A stretch of 64,000 bases of DNA from Rhizobium sp. N324 (GTDB lineage Bacteria; Pseudomonadota; Alphaproteobacteria; Rhizobiales; Rhizobiaceae). Position numbers and translations under genes: made by a program. Positions 35,938 through 45,253 of this stretch are shown here, piece by piece (the first letter of the stretch is position 1; each line of letters opens with the position of its first letter). The stretch is from positions 248,001 through 312,000 of the forward strand of contig NZ_CP013633.1 in assembly GCF_001664485.1 (NCBI RefSeq). Direction: 5' to 3'. Below the pieces are notes generated by a model. The model was not told where the DNA came from. It did no database searches and saw only the letters and a list, made by a program, of their open reading frames with translations.

Positions 35938-37008
35938 TTATCCAGTTTTGAGTTCGCTCCGACGGTTTTGGGTTGCTGTATTTGCGGCGGTAGCGGCGGG
36001 TTGCGGTGCGGAGCCATTCCGGCTGCGCAGCACCGCATCACGTCGCGGGTTGATGGTCTGGGCGAACTCGGCCGGTGTCAGCCAGCCGAGGCCGGAATGC
36101 GGTCGATGATCGTTGTAATCGCTGCACCAGTTTGAAAGCGCTGACCGAGCATACGCCAGTGACGAGAAGAGCGTTTCATTCAGGAACTCGTCTCGCAGCC
36201 GCCCATTGAAGCTTTCGATGAAGGCGTTCTGGATCGGCTTGCCGGGCGCGATGTAGTGCCATTCCACCTTGGTCCGATCCGTCCATTGCAGGATCGCGTT
36301 GCTGGTGAACTCACTGCCATTGTCGCTGACGATCATCTTCGGTTTGCCTCGCCCCTCGATGATCCGGTCCAACTCACGAGCAACCCGCAGGCCGGAAAGG
36401 GACGTATCGGCGACGAGCGCCAGGCACTCCCTGGTGCAATCATCGACCACGGTCAGCACTCGGAACCTGCGCCCATCGGTGAACTGATCCGACACGAAGT
36501 CCAACGACCAGCGATCATTGGCTGCCATCGGGATCAGCATCGGCGCTCGTGTGCCTATCGCTCGCTTGCGGCCGCCGCGCTTGCGCACGGCCAGCTTTTC
36601 CTCTCGATAGAGCCGGAAGAGCCGCTTGTGGTTCACAAGATGTCCCTCACGTCTGAGCAGCACATGAAGACGTCGATAGCCAAAGCGGCGGCGTTCATGG
36701 GCCAGCGCCTTCATCCGATCGCGAAGGTCATGGTCGTCACCGCGCCTGGTTTCGTAACGGATCGTCATCCGACAATAGCCGATGGCTTTACACGCCCGCC
36801 GTTCGCTCATCTGATGTTGATCAACCAGATGCGCGACAGCTCGCCGCTTTGCTGCGGGCGTCACCACTTCTTTCCCAAAAGGTCTTTCAAAGCGGCATTG
36901 TCGAGCATGGCATCTGCCAGAAGCCGCTTCAGCTTTGTGTTTTCGTCCTCCAGCGTCTTCAGCCGTTTGGCTTCCGACACTTCCATGCCGCCGAACTTCG
37001 CTTTCCAT
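35938..37008 (-). CDS. IS3-family OrfB transposase domain
   Basis: The integrase core is complete: the HTH_21 segment ([40 protein letters not shown]), first Asp in [12 protein letters not shown], second in [11 protein letters not shown], and Glu in [14 protein letters not shown]. The part upstream of about residue 50 is out of frame with OrfA and is normally not translated alone; expression needs the frameshift from OrfA. The frame is undamaged, so this copy may be active. Confidence 0.88.
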   Translation of the reverse strand: MESEVRRHGSVGSQTAEDAGGRKHKAEAASGRCHARQCRFERPFGKEVVTPAAKRRAVAHLVDQHQMSERRACKAIGYCRMTIRYETRRGDDHDLRDRMKALAHERRRFGYRRLHVLLRREGHLVNHKRLFRLYREEKLAVRKRGGRKRAIGTRAPMLIPMAANDRWSLDFVSDQFTDGRRFRVLTVVDDCTRECLALVADTSLSGLRVARELDRIIEGRGKPKMIVSDNGSEFTSNAILQWTDRTKVEWHYIAPGKPIQNAFIESFNGRLRDEFLNETLFSSLAYARSALSNWCSDYNDHRPHSGLGWLTPAEFAQTINPRRDAVLRSRNGSAPQPAATAANTATQNRRSELKTG

Positions 37009-37127
37009 TTATAGATGCTGGCATCGCTGACACCGTGTTTGCGGCAAAGCTCCAAGACCGGCGTGCCAGTCTCGTGCTCCTTCAGAATCCCGATGATCTG
37101 TTCGTCTGTGAAACGGTTGCGCTTCAT
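36861..37127 (-). CDS. IS3-family OrfA
   Basis: The 88-residue protein starts [20 protein letters not shown] and has the IS3 OrfA helix-turn-helix ([20 protein letters not shown]) followed by a leucine zipper ([20 protein letters not shown]). It overlaps OrfB, and a translational frameshift near the end would produce the OrfAB transposase. Confidence 0.88.
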   Translation of the reverse strand: MKRNRFTDEQIIGILKEHETGTPVLELCRKHGVSDASIYKWKAKFGGMEVSEAKRLKTLEDENTKLKRLLADAMLDNAALKDLLGKKW

Positions 37128-37191
37128 TCTCTGGTCCTCTCAATGGGCCAGAGCTTACTTCAAAATGGATTATTTCGACGGGGCAAGGTCA

Positions 37192-37715
37192 CCGCCCGCA
37201 GCATCACCCGGCGGGTTACGCGGGCCGGAGCTGAGGTCGCGAGCTGGCTGCCTGGGCGACGCTCTTCTGGAAATTTCCGACCATACGCCTGCGCAACTTG
37301 GTGAGCTCAATCGACAGGTCCGACAGCTGCGCGATGACATCTATCGGAACCTGGGCAACTGGGCCGCGCCCTCCTGAGCCAGTACAAGGACATAGGCGTC
37401 GCTCGTTTCAAAGAACGCGAGACAATCGGCCTCCGGCAGGATCTCAACAAGATCAAGACGGCGAAACCGCCTGTGGAGCTTGAACGCAAAGGCGCGATCT
37501 GGGTTCAGCCAACCCTATTCGCTGAATCGAGTATCGCGCCTGGAGGCATAACGGAAAACTACGGCATCGAAACTGGCCGCATTGATCGAAGATTGGTACG
37601 AACCGTGAAATTGACGCATGGTGGCTGGAAAAAACGCCGAGCTATGCATCCGGTTCGAGGATCACGCCCGTTATGGAATGCCTGCGATACAGGGCTCCAA
37701 ATTCGGTTCAAAATC
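37192..37715. other. Gene remnants, unassigned
   Basis: Short plus-strand coding-like pieces (HTPAQLGELNRQVRQLRDDI ending at 37377, then KERETIGLRQDLNKIKTAKP further on) suggest one or two decayed genes truncated by the IS3 element. I could not assign a family. Confidence 0.35.
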
Positions 37716-38648
37716 CTAATCCGCCCACTCAGGATCGGTTGTAAAGGCGATGGTGAGCCGACGACTCGGACCCTCGTTACCAATCGCGAGCCCGATTTCG
37801 TCACGGATCTTATCCCATTCCTGCAATTTCCTCGCCGGGAGGTCCTCTGAGACAACGAAATGTAGCTCGATTTGCCGGCCTCGGCCGACCCGGGCCACAT
37901 AAGCCCGGTGGGATATGAATCCATGTCGTTCGATGATTGTTTTGGCGACCGCGTCAACTTGTTGTTTGAGATCTAATGGCGTAACAAGCAGTATGTCGGC
38001 GAGCGCTCGCCGAACCGTGCCCGCCGGAATGGGAATGATCACAATGCAGATTAATGCCAGCGCGACCGGGTCAATAAACGGCGAGATCCATTCGTAAGAA
38101 GACCCCTGAATGAAATATCCGATGGCAAACGCGACGAGTAACCCGATCGTTAGCCCGGCGGACATCAGCCAAGCTTTCGTATCCAGGGCAACGAAATCAG
38201 ATTTGATCTTACGATTAGCTCGATCACCAATAACCCCCATGGTGGCTGTCACACCGAGTGTTACGACGGCGTAGACGATCGCTTGACTAAAGTTGAGCGG
38301 ACGTCCCCCATGCAATATGCTGCCGATTGCGTTGACAAGTGCGTAAACAGCCGACCCGGTTATGAGAATGCCGTTGAGAGCCAAGACTATGGGCTCAAGA
38401 TGCCAGAACCCCATCGTGAAATGCTCGATAAGTTTTCCTTTGCTGGAGGGCGCTTCGGATGACGCGATGAGCTTTGTAACAAGCAGAGCTACGACAGTCA
38501 TAGCAGCGTCCGTCAATGCGTAGACACCATCGAATATGATTGCGAACGAACCTGAAATGATCCCGAACAAAATGCCGATGCAGGCAAGGAGGATGGTAAC
38601 GGCAATTGAAACGCAGAGAAGCCCCTGCTCCGTTCTCATGAAATTCAT
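37716..38648 (-). CDS. Cation diffusion facilitator (CDF) family transporter
   Basis: CDF proteins export divalent metal ions from the cytoplasm in exchange for protons. The 310-residue product has the usual six helices: the first two are VSIAVTILLACIGILFGIIS and IIFDGVYALTDAAMTVVALL with acidic site residues (Asp in FDGVYALTD). Another pair lies around KSDFVALDTKAWLMSAGLTI with Asp in the fifth helix. A C-terminal cytoplasmic domain (VDAVAKTIIERHGF; ELHFVVSEDLP) of the CDF type follows. The start at 38648 (MNFMRTEQG) is the first in frame. It has no operon neighbour. The metal (Zn, Fe, Mn or Co) cannot be told from sequence. Confidence 0.85.
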   Translation of the reverse strand: MNFMRTEQGLLCVSIAVTILLACIGILFGIISGSFAIIFDGVYALTDAAMTVVALLVTKLIASSEAPSSKGKLIEHFTMGFWHLEPIVLALNGILITGSAVYALVNAIGSILHGGRPLNFSQAIVYAVVTLGVTATMGVIGDRANRKIKSDFVALDTKAWLMSAGLTIGLLVAFAIGYFIQGSSYEWISPFIDPVALALICIVIIPIPAGTVRRALADILLVTPLDLKQQVDAVAKTIIERHGFISHRAYVARVGRGRQIELHFVVSEDLPARKLQEWDKIRDEIGLAIGNEGPSRRLTIAFTTDPEWAD

Positions 38649-38872
38649 AGGCTCAGCCTTATAACTTACGTTTCTTTATGGTCCTCTGGACGCGGTACAG
38701 ACCATCCAATTCAGCTACTGAAGCGAGCACATCCACTTTTGGATCAAGGTACCCTTTTTAAATTCAAATGCTGACCTCTCCTGTCCAGTGCTGCTGGCTC
38801 GCATGAGCGTCTTTCACATACCTGGCCACAAGACAAAATCGCCTCGCTGTGTTCTGGCAGTGCGGCCTCGAC

Positions 38873-39126
38873 TATCTAAACAAGGGCCAATTTTGCTTTG
38901 CAGGTAAAGCGGGGCTGGACATGATGCACGACACGGAAGGACGCATGAACATAGTCCAGCACTTCGCTGACGGTCTCGCCGCCGCGAATGAAGTCGGAGC
39001 CACCACAGATAGGGCATGAGCAGGCCACCTGTTACACGTCATCATGGCACGGCCGAGGTTGCAGAGCTTGCGCGGCGATAGGGCTCTCGACGCATCCACG
39101 TCATCCGGCAGGTTCGAATTCCGTTG
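38873..39126 (-). pseudogene. IS66-family TnpC fragment
   Basis: Minus strand: 39126 starts MSQRNSNLPDDVDASRALSP, and about 39018-38875 reads CPICGGSDFIRGGETVSEVL, then DYVHASFRVVHHVQPRFTCK in a shifted frame. This is the N-terminus and the zinc-finger domain of an IS66 transposase joined by a deletion. The catalytic domain is absent. Confidence 0.65.
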
Positions 39127-39217
39127 ACTCATGGTTGGATCTGATTTGATGAGAGGCGTTCCAAAGAACGCCGAGGTTTTCGCCCTCATGATAGGCTGTG
39201 GCTGACCACGTTCTAGT

Positions 39218-39442
39218 CTAGCGATGATCGGATCGTCTAGCCCTTTGGCGACTCCTGTAATTACGGCTGGATTGCCAGATGGAAAAGAGCAGGCTTGCGA
39301 TATACGCCCACTGAAGAAGCAACAAACTAGCCACCATTGCAACGATGACTTCGTGGATGGAATGCCAGACGAAGTAACTCGTTAGTGCCTTCGCCCAGAC
39401 GACGAGCAGCAGGAGGCCGCAAAAGATTGTGAAACGCAACAC
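39218..39442 (-). CDS. Small inner-membrane protein, SyrA/ExoX-like
   Basis: The 74-residue product starts at a GTG at 39442 with AGGAG 4 bases upstream. It has two membrane helices (MLRFTIFCGLLLLVVWAKAL; VIVAMVASLLLLQWAYIASL) and a short basic cytoplasmic tail (SSRNYRSRQRARRSDHR). Size, topology and the WAYIASLLF ending of helix 2 are like SyrA/ExoX small repressors or modulators of exopolysaccharide production. In Sinorhizobium, syrA is a SyrM target, and a syrM-like gene is present in this window. The identification is by general likeness and is tentative. Confidence 0.5.
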   Translation of the reverse strand: MLRFTIFCGLLLLVVWAKALTSYFVWHSIHEVIVAMVASLLLLQWAYIASLLFSIWQSSRNYRSRQRARRSDHR

Positions 39443-39559
39443 CGTTCTCCTGATTTGTTCGCGAGATTGCGCAGCAATGTCGTCTGCGGCAACGAGAGTC
39501 TGGCAGTTCTTCAGGCGGCAACCGCCGCGTGGTTGAGAGCCATGATCATGCCAGTGAGC

Positions 39560-39667
39560 TCACCATCGAACTCTCGTTCTGGCCATTGCAAATGCTGAGA
39601 TTTTGGCAGCGGCGGCGCGGGACTGCAGCTTGCGGACCTTCTTCAGTTGCTCCACAATGTCTGACAT
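39560..39667 (-). pseudogene. NifX-associated DUF683 (CCE_0567-type) protein, truncated
   Basis: The start MSDIVEQLKKVRKLQSRAAA at 39667, with GAGGAAAGAG upstream, matches the small coiled-coil protein that normally follows nifX and the DUF269 gene. The usual 65-75 residue product continues AKMDLHDLAEDLP, but here it changes to AKISAFAMARTRVRW and stops after 35 residues. A frameshift or deletion has removed the second helix. It is the last gene of the nif operon. Confidence 0.65.
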
Positions 39668-39691
39668 GATCTCTTTCCTCGAAAATTGATT

Positions 39692-40180
39692 TCATGATGC
39701 CCGCGCCACGTCGGGATAGGTTTCGATAACTTCAATAGCGTCATCGACCATTTTCGTGCCGGTCTCGGCGAGCTTGCCTAGCGTCTCAAAGCCGAACCGG
39801 TGGACATCGCGCAGGGTCTTCGACAGAACGACCAACCGTCCAGTCGTCAAAAGCAAGCGGCCGAAGCCCTCATGGCCGATCGTCATGATCGGCGATGCCA
39901 ACAGGCCTGTGCACTCTTCGATCACAAGCCCCACGCAACTGTAAAAATTCTGTAGCCTCCACAGCACGTACGGATCCGGATCGCCTATGATCGGGATCTT
40001 ACGGCGCTGCTCCTTGGTGAGGATGAAGTCGGCCAGCAGGTCAGCGTCCGATTTGCCTTCCCACGCCCCATGGGCATCCTGAGCGCGAATGAGCCTTATC
40101 AGGCATCTGAGAAAAGGGGTGGCGAGATCCCCATCCTCGTTGACAGCAGGGCCATCCGTACTTCCTGTCAATGTACCCAT
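39692..40180 (-). CDS. NifX-associated nitrogen fixation protein (DUF269)
   Basis: The 162-residue product has the PF03270 signature blocks: ATPFLRCLIRLIRAQDAHGA, WEGKSDADLLADFILTKEQR, IPIIGDPDPYVLWRLQNFYS and GRLVVLSKTLRDVHRFGFET. Members of this family are encoded directly after nifX in many diazotrophs and are thought to help FeMo-cofactor synthesis; the exact role is not established. It begins 3 bases after the nifX stop, so it is cotranscribed. No damage is visible. Confidence 0.92.
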   Translation of the reverse strand: MGTLTGSTDGPAVNEDGDLATPFLRCLIRLIRAQDAHGAWEGKSDADLLADFILTKEQRRKIPIIGDPDPYVLWRLQNFYSCVGLVIEECTGLLASPIMTIGHEGFGRLLLTTGRLVVLSKTLRDVHRFGFETLGKLAETGTKMVDDAIEVIETYPDVARAS

Positions 40181-40183
40181 TTC

Positions 40184-40678
40184 TTAGTCCTCCTCATCGA
40201 AAGGCTTCTTTTCAATGGCGCCTGCTTCGGTTAGCACCTTGCGTAACCAGGGTGGCGGAGTAGTCCTGAGCATCGCCCGAGTTCGCGACAAAACATCTTC
40301 GATCAGTTGAGGATCGGATACTTTAATTGGGTGGATTTTGGCCGAAACAACTCGGGCTGCCGATGGCCCACCGATCGCCAGACAGAACAATAGGTGACAA
40401 CCTTCCAACGCCTTCACCTTCGGGTTAATACGATCGACGTCCTCGTTCCGATGCTTTCCGCTCTGGTCGGAAACGTCTTCGAAGTCCAGGACTTCCACCA
40501 GTTTCCAGTCGTCGGGACTCACATCATAGACGACGAAACGTTTTGCCGATCCGAAATGGGCGTCGAGAGATTTCATATCTTGAGTGGCGATTGCGACGCG
40601 CAACGCGCCAGCCTTCCGTTTTGGAGCTGACGAGTGAACCCCGTCAGGGACGAGGGAAAGGCGACGAGCGGCGATCAT
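40184..40678 (-). CDS. nifX: FeMo-cofactor carrier protein NifX
   Basis: NifX binds NifB-co and the VK-cluster and passes them during FeMo-cofactor assembly on NifEN. The 164-residue product contains the dinitrogenase iron-molybdenum cofactor domain (RVAIATQDMKSLDAHFGSAK; FVVYDVSPDDWKLVEVLDFE; ALEGCHLLFCLAIGGPSAAR). The start overlaps the nifN stop by 4 bases (ATGA), indicating translational coupling. A C-terminal extension with TPPPWLRKVLTEAG is typical of rhizobial NifX. Confidence 0.95.
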   Translation of the reverse strand: MIAARRLSLVPDGVHSSAPKRKAGALRVAIATQDMKSLDAHFGSAKRFVVYDVSPDDWKLVEVLDFEDVSDQSGKHRNEDVDRINPKVKALEGCHLLFCLAIGGPSAARVVSAKIHPIKVSDPQLIEDVLSRTRAMLRTTPPPWLRKVLTEAGAIEKKPFDEED

Positions 40679-42030
40679 CTAGGCAGTTCTCCTTTGCGGG
40701 AGGGATCAAGCGATCCAGGACACGGCGCGCGCTGATTGGCCTGGAAGATGTTGGAAACATCGAAGATCAGGTCGCGCGTTCCCTGATAGAGACTTGTGAG
40801 CTTATGCTGGCTGCCGAGTCGGTCGAATATCGGGAAGCCCACCCGCATGAGCGGAATCCCAAGGCGCTCCGCCGCTTGTCGTCCATGCGAATGCGTGACG
40901 AGAAGATCAGCGCCGACGGCAAGTTCTTCGAGATCGCCAAGATCACCGACCTGGAGCGATTCGGCCGGCATTTCCGCGAGTATTTTTGAGGTGCCGGTCG
41001 TGGTGACCGCTGCCGCGATTTCGGCGCCCATGCCGGTGAAGAAGGTAGCGAATTGGTAGAGCTGGTCCGGCTCCACAGCAATTGCGATCTTCTTGCCTCC
41101 GAAATGGAAATGTCCGTCGAGCAGGGCGTCCTGCAGCTGTGCTCGGCGACGGCGGATGTTTGCTGGCACCGGCGCACCAGAAATCTCAGAAAGAAACGAG
41201 ACGAACCGGTCGGCTCGTTTCAATCCTGTCAGCGACTGGAACAATGCGTAAGGGACTCCCGTCCGGGTCCGCAGTAGCTCTGCGGGGCGGCGCATATGCT
41301 CGCCGATCGCGATACATTGCGCCGCCGTGCCAAGCTCTTGTATCTCGTCGACGGGAGTACCGCCATAGGTGGTCGGAACCCAACGATCGCCGGGCACCGT
41401 GCCGTCGAGAGAGCCGGAAATGTCCGGCAGGATCACCGGCTTCAGACCGAAGCTTTCGGCCGTTTCGCGCAGAAGCTCGATGTCAGCGACTGTCAGATGC
41501 CATCCTGGTAGGATCGCAATCTTCTTTTGGTGGCGGCTCTGCTCGCCTGGAGTGGTGATGCGCTCGACCATAGAGATGACGGCCTTCGCCCATCCCTCTT
41601 CGATCGCTCCCTCGAAATCCGGGGTATTCGCCAGCACAACCTCCGTACCCGCGAGCTCATCGGCACGATCCCGCTTGATGTTGGCGAGATCGCCTGCGAA
41701 ATCTTCGCCGCGGGTTTCCACCAGGGCTGTCGTGCAAATTCCGATCAGCTTGGGTTTTGCGCGCCTCTTGAGATTTAGGATCGCCTCTTCCAGATTGCCT
41801 GCGCCGCCAAGAATCGTCGCCACTGCGTTCAATGCCGTTGTCTGCAAGGGAATGGCTTCCTTAAAGTGCCGGACTAAAAGTACCAGCGCCAAGCTGGTGC
41901 AGCCCTGGCTGCCGTGGAACAGCGGCACGGCACGCTCGACGCCAAGAAAGGCGAGCGCGGCGCCGAGCGGCTGCGACGATTTCAGCGGATTGACCGCAGC
42001 TGATTTGGTCTGGGGAAAGACTTGAACCAT
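40675..42030 (-). CDS. nifN: FeMo-cofactor scaffold subunit NifN
   Basis: NifN pairs with NifE as a scaffold on which the NifB product matures to FeMo-cofactor. The 451-residue length is normal. The conserved N-terminal blocks are AAVNPLKSSQPLGAALAFLG, FHGSQGCTSLALVLLVRHFK and GICTTALVETRGEDFAGDLA. C-terminal blocks include FPIFDRLGSQHKLTSLYQGT. The start is 9 bases after the nifE stop. No disruption is visible. Confidence 0.95.
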   Translation of the reverse strand: MVQVFPQTKSAAVNPLKSSQPLGAALAFLGVERAVPLFHGSQGCTSLALVLLVRHFKEAIPLQTTALNAVATILGGAGNLEEAILNLKRRAKPKLIGICTTALVETRGEDFAGDLANIKRDRADELAGTEVVLANTPDFEGAIEEGWAKAVISMVERITTPGEQSRHQKKIAILPGWHLTVADIELLRETAESFGLKPVILPDISGSLDGTVPGDRWVPTTYGGTPVDEIQELGTAAQCIAIGEHMRRPAELLRTRTGVPYALFQSLTGLKRADRFVSFLSEISGAPVPANIRRRRAQLQDALLDGHFHFGGKKIAIAVEPDQLYQFATFFTGMGAEIAAAVTTTGTSKILAEMPAESLQVGDLGDLEELAVGADLLVTHSHGRQAAERLGIPLMRVGFPIFDRLGSQHKLTSLYQGTRDLIFDVSNIFQANQRAPCPGSLDPSRKGELPR

Positions 42031-42039
42031 CGGCTTTCC

Positions 42040-43530
42040 TCAACGCTTGCCGAAGCTGCCGGCGACCGCGCCGACAAAGTTTTGCAAGACGTACCCAGTC
42101 TCGTTCTCGCTCTTGGTATTCGTCAGTTCTTCTTCCACCGCATGCTGGCATTCCCACGGTGCCGGCTCCCGCACCTCCATCCAGATCGGATTGTGAATAG
42201 CAAGATCGATCTGGCGAACGAGCTCCACCATGCCGTCATAGCCGGCATAGGGGTGGTGGCGTTCCTGGTTGATATCGAGCCAAGGTGTCTTGGCCTTCAG
42301 CGCGATGAATTGCGTGCGCCCGCCAGACAACATGATGTCGGCTTTACCGTCGGCGAGCATGTTATAAAGCTCGCGCGGCGCCATCGACTCGAACAGGTGG
42401 TTTTCGTCTTTCAGGAGTTGCTTGATACGTTCCTTGTCTTCAGGCGTGGATTTCTTGACCGAGGTGCCCACGATCTCGATGCCCACCTCCATCAGCGCAT
42501 GGACAACCGACCAGGACTTGACGCCGCCGGTGTTGAGCAACACGCGCTTGCCTTCAAGCCTTGGTCGATATGCTGCGAGTTTCATCCAGGCAATCGCCTC
42601 CTCCTCCGCGATCAATGCCTCGGTGCGCTCGAGGATTTCGGGATCCGCCCCCTGCATCACGAGCAGCTTGGCTATCTGTCTGAGTGCTTCCGAGGTGTCG
42701 GTAATTCCGTAAAAGGAGCCTTCGAAGAACGGGATATCCCAGAGCTCCTCCATTTTGCGGGCGAGGTTGATGAGTGCTGTCGAGCACACCAACATGGACG
42801 CCTTGGCGCGATGCGCAGAAGCAATGTCAAGATATCGGGCGTCTCCTGGAATGCAGGCCCTTACTCTGATCCCCAGCCGGTCAAGAAGCGGCTTTACCAG
42901 CCAAAACTCGCCGGATAGGTTGAACTCACCAATGATATTGATGTCGTAGGCGGTCACGTCGTTCGGCTCTACGCTGCCGATCACATGATCGAGCAACGCT
43001 TCACCGGCGAGCTTATTGCCAAGGTTCTTGGAGCCGGCAAAGCCCGGTGCGTTGACCGGCACCACCGGAAGGCCGAATTTTTCCGCGGCCCGCTTGCAGA
43101 CGGCCTCGATGTCGTCGCCGATCAATGCTGTCACACAGGTCGAATAGACGAAAATCGCCGGTGGAGCATAGGCCTCCTTGATCTCGCGGATTGCTTTAAA
43201 AAGTTTCCGCTCGCCGTGCCCCATCACCACTTCGGTTTCAGTGAGGTCGGTCGTGAAGCTCGTGCGCCAGAGCGTTGGACCTGAGGAAGCCGATCCGCGG
43301 TTGTCCCAGGAATTGCCCTCACAGCCGAGAGGCCCATGGATCAGGTGCGCGACGTCGGTGATCGGCTGCAGCACGATCTTGGCGCCATCGAAAGCGCATC
43401 CGCCGGCTGCCGCCCCGGGGATCAGCGGCTTCGAACAGCCGTTTTTGCGCGCCTTGGAATCCTTGCTGCGGTTCTTCTCGCAGGCAGGCTCGTCAAAGAC
43501 ATCCTGGACTTTAGCATTGAGCAAGGGCAT
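42040..43530 (-). CDS. nifE: FeMo-cofactor scaffold subunit NifE
   Basis: NifE and NifN form the NifDK-like scaffold complex. The ATG at 43530 is preferred because GGAG lies 6 bases upstream; an in-frame TTG 12 bases earlier lacks this. The 496 residues contain the conserved Cys blocks NGCSKPLIPGAAAGGCAFDG, IHGPLGCEGNSWDNRG and [20 protein letters not shown], and the C-terminal QERHHPYAGYDGMVELVRQI. It follows nifK by 58 bases, which hold a strong stem-loop. The frame is intact. Confidence 0.95.
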   Translation of the reverse strand: MPLLNAKVQDVFDEPACEKNRSKDSKARKNGCSKPLIPGAAAGGCAFDGAKIVLQPITDVAHLIHGPLGCEGNSWDNRGSASSGPTLWRTSFTTDLTETEVVMGHGERKLFKAIREIKEAYAPPAIFVYSTCVTALIGDDIEAVCKRAAEKFGLPVVPVNAPGFAGSKNLGNKLAGEALLDHVIGSVEPNDVTAYDINIIGEFNLSGEFWLVKPLLDRLGIRVRACIPGDARYLDIASAHRAKASMLVCSTALINLARKMEELWDIPFFEGSFYGITDTSEALRQIAKLLVMQGADPEILERTEALIAEEEAIAWMKLAAYRPRLEGKRVLLNTGGVKSWSVVHALMEVGIEIVGTSVKKSTPEDKERIKQLLKDENHLFESMAPRELYNMLADGKADIMLSGGRTQFIALKAKTPWLDINQERHHPYAGYDGMVELVRQIDLAIHNPIWMEVREPAPWECQHAVEEELTNTKSENETGYVLQNFVGAVAGSFGKR

Positions 43531-43553
43531 TGCGGTCTCCAAGTTCAGATGAA

Positions 43554-43581
43554 GGCGGCCGGCCTAGCAAGGCCGACCGCC
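43554..43581 (-). terminator. Stem-loop after nifK
   Basis: GGCGGCCGGCCT pairs with AGGCCGACCGCC around an AGCA loop (one C/A mismatch). It starts 7 bases after the nifK stop and is not followed by a U-run, so it is more likely an mRNA processing or stability element than a full terminator. Confidence 0.7.
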
Positions 43582-43588
43582 GCCGCTC

Positions 43589-45130
43589 CTAGCGGGTCAG
43601 GTCGTAAGAATAGTCCGTCACACCCGGCTCGCTCGTCTCGCGATCGAGCTTGTCGAAGATCTTGTCGAGGATCGTCGTCAGGACGCGCAGGCCGCCCTGG
43701 TAGCCCATGAGCGGGAAACGGTGGTGATGGTGCCGGTCGAATATCGGAAAGGTCAGCCGGATCAATGGGGTGCCGGTGTCGCGCTCGAGATACTTGCCAT
43801 AGGAATTGCCGATCATAAGATCAACCGGCTCGGTAAAGAGCAGCGAGCGCAACGCCCACAGGTCCTTGCCCGCCCAGACCTGGGCATCCTTGCCGAAGGG
43901 CGAGGATGCGAGCAACGCCTTCATCTCGGCTTCCCAGGCCGACGTGCCGTTGGTAGCAAGGCAGTGGGTCGGCTCACCGCCGGTTTCCAAGACGAACCGG
44001 GCAACGGCGTAGACGAAGTCAGGATCGCCGTAGATCGCGTATTTCTTCCCGTGCAGCCAGGCTTGGCTATCTGCCATAGCGTCGACGAGACGGCCGCGTT
44101 CCAGGCCGATTGCCGGAGGAATTTCCTTGCCGGTAATCTCCGAGACCTTCATCAGGAATTCGTCGGTCGCCTGAACACCCAGCGGATAATGGAACGAAGC
44201 CGTAACCTGACCGACCTCCTTGCAATATTCCAGCGTTTTGCGCGTGTTATAGTGCTGCAGCGACAGGGTCGCTTCGGCATTCAACGCCGTTTTCAAGTCC
44301 TCGATCTTCGTGCCGCCGTCATACATGCGGTACGTACCGTCAGACGGCGTGTCGAACTGGTCGGAGGCATCCTGGATGAAGATGTAGGATACGCCCATCA
44401 TGTCGAGCAGGCGCTTCAGTTCGCGGTTGTTGCCGACGCAGAAGCCGTCGAAGCCGGGAATGATGTTGATGGCTTGAGCAACCTCCTTCCGCTCGTTGCC
44501 TTTCCAGAAGTTCTCCAGAATGCCCTTGATCATGCCGTCATAGCCATCGACGTGGCTGCCGACGAAGGCAGGCGTGTGGGCGAAAGGAACATCGAAGTCG
44601 TGCGGGACCGACCCTTCGTTCTTTGCGTTTTCGATGAAGCCGTGGAGGTCGTCTCCAATGACTTCGGCCATGCAGGTGGTCGAGACGGCGATCATCTTTG
44701 GATCGTAGAGCTTGTATGTATTGGCGAGCCCGTCGACCATGTTCTTCAACCCGCCGAACACTGCCGCGTCCTCCGTCATCGAGGACGAGACCGCCGATGA
44801 AGGCTCCTTGAAGTGACGCGACAGATGCGAACGGTAATAAGCGACGCAGCCCTGGCTGCCATGGACGAAGGACATCGTTTGCTCAAAGCCTGCGGCTGCG
44901 AAGACGGCACCGAGCGGCTGGCAGGCTTTGGCCGGGTTCACGACCAGGGCTTCGCGGCCCAGGTTCTTTTCGCGATACTCCCAGGTCTTCGTGAAGTCGT
45001 TTTGATCGGCAACGACCTGATCCGGGTGGGGGCATTCGAAATTGGCTTTCTTCTCGGCGAGCATCTGCCTGTATTCCGGCTCGCGGAACAGGGGAGCATG
45101 GTCAAGAACTTTTTCCGCCGACTGCGGCAT
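43589..45130 (-). CDS. nifK: Nitrogenase MoFe protein beta subunit NifK
   Basis: NifK forms the alpha2-beta2 MoFe protein with NifD and holds half of each P-cluster. The ATG at 45130 ([24 protein letters not shown] about 8 bases upstream) gives 513 residues, the standard length. P-cluster cysteines are Cys70 ([10 protein letters not shown]), Cys95 ([10 protein letters not shown]) and Cys153 ([12 protein letters not shown]). The C-terminus ends with [20 protein letters not shown]. Order and spacing match the rhizobial nifHDKEN operon. The frame is intact. Confidence 0.97.
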   Translation of the reverse strand: MPQSAEKVLDHAPLFREPEYRQMLAEKKANFECPHPDQVVADQNDFTKTWEYREKNLGREALVVNPAKACQPLGAVFAAAGFEQTMSFVHGSQGCVAYYRSHLSRHFKEPSSAVSSSMTEDAAVFGGLKNMVDGLANTYKLYDPKMIAVSTTCMAEVIGDDLHGFIENAKNEGSVPHDFDVPFAHTPAFVGSHVDGYDGMIKGILENFWKGNERKEVAQAINIIPGFDGFCVGNNRELKRLLDMMGVSYIFIQDASDQFDTPSDGTYRMYDGGTKIEDLKTALNAEATLSLQHYNTRKTLEYCKEVGQVTASFHYPLGVQATDEFLMKVSEITGKEIPPAIGLERGRLVDAMADSQAWLHGKKYAIYGDPDFVYAVARFVLETGGEPTHCLATNGTSAWEAEMKALLASSPFGKDAQVWAGKDLWALRSLLFTEPVDLMIGNSYGKYLERDTGTPLIRLTFPIFDRHHHHRFPLMGYQGGLRVLTTILDKIFDKLDRETSEPGVTDYSYDLTR

Positions 45131-45216
45131 AGTAAGCACCTTTCTTTTCATCGCGCCGCACCGGTGGCGGCAATGGGATGTCATCTGTCACGAGTGCGGA
45201 TCAAGTCCGATGGGAA

Positions 45217-45253
45217 GAGCCTGGCCTGCCCCTTCCCAAGACAGGCCAGGCTC
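45217..45253 (-). terminator. Stem-loop after nifD
   Basis: A perfect 12-base inverted repeat, GAGCCTGGCCTG and CAGGCCAGGCTC, with a 13-base loop, begins immediately after the nifD stop codon. It may stabilise the nifHD 3' end or set subunit ratios. Confidence 0.8.

Larger units (their letters stand above)
35920..37191 (-). mobile_element. IS3-family insertion sequence, complete
   Basis: The ends are imperfect inverted repeats about 40 bases long: TGACCCTGCCCCCAAGTTTT at 35920 and, on the other strand from 37191, TGACCTTGCCCCGTCGAAAT. Two overlapping reading frames lie within. No clear target duplication was found. Confidence 0.85.

Noticed and set aside
37379..37560. Possible DNA-ligase C-terminal fragment (RFKERETIGLRQDLNKIKTA region)
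   Set aside because: A faint resemblance to the ligase OB-fold end was considered, but there is no key motif to support it.
43721..44800. A 359-codon open frame on the plus strand opposite nifK
   Set aside because: Antisense shadow of nifK caused by high GC content; no family resemblance. Similar shadows lie opposite nifD, nifE and nifH.
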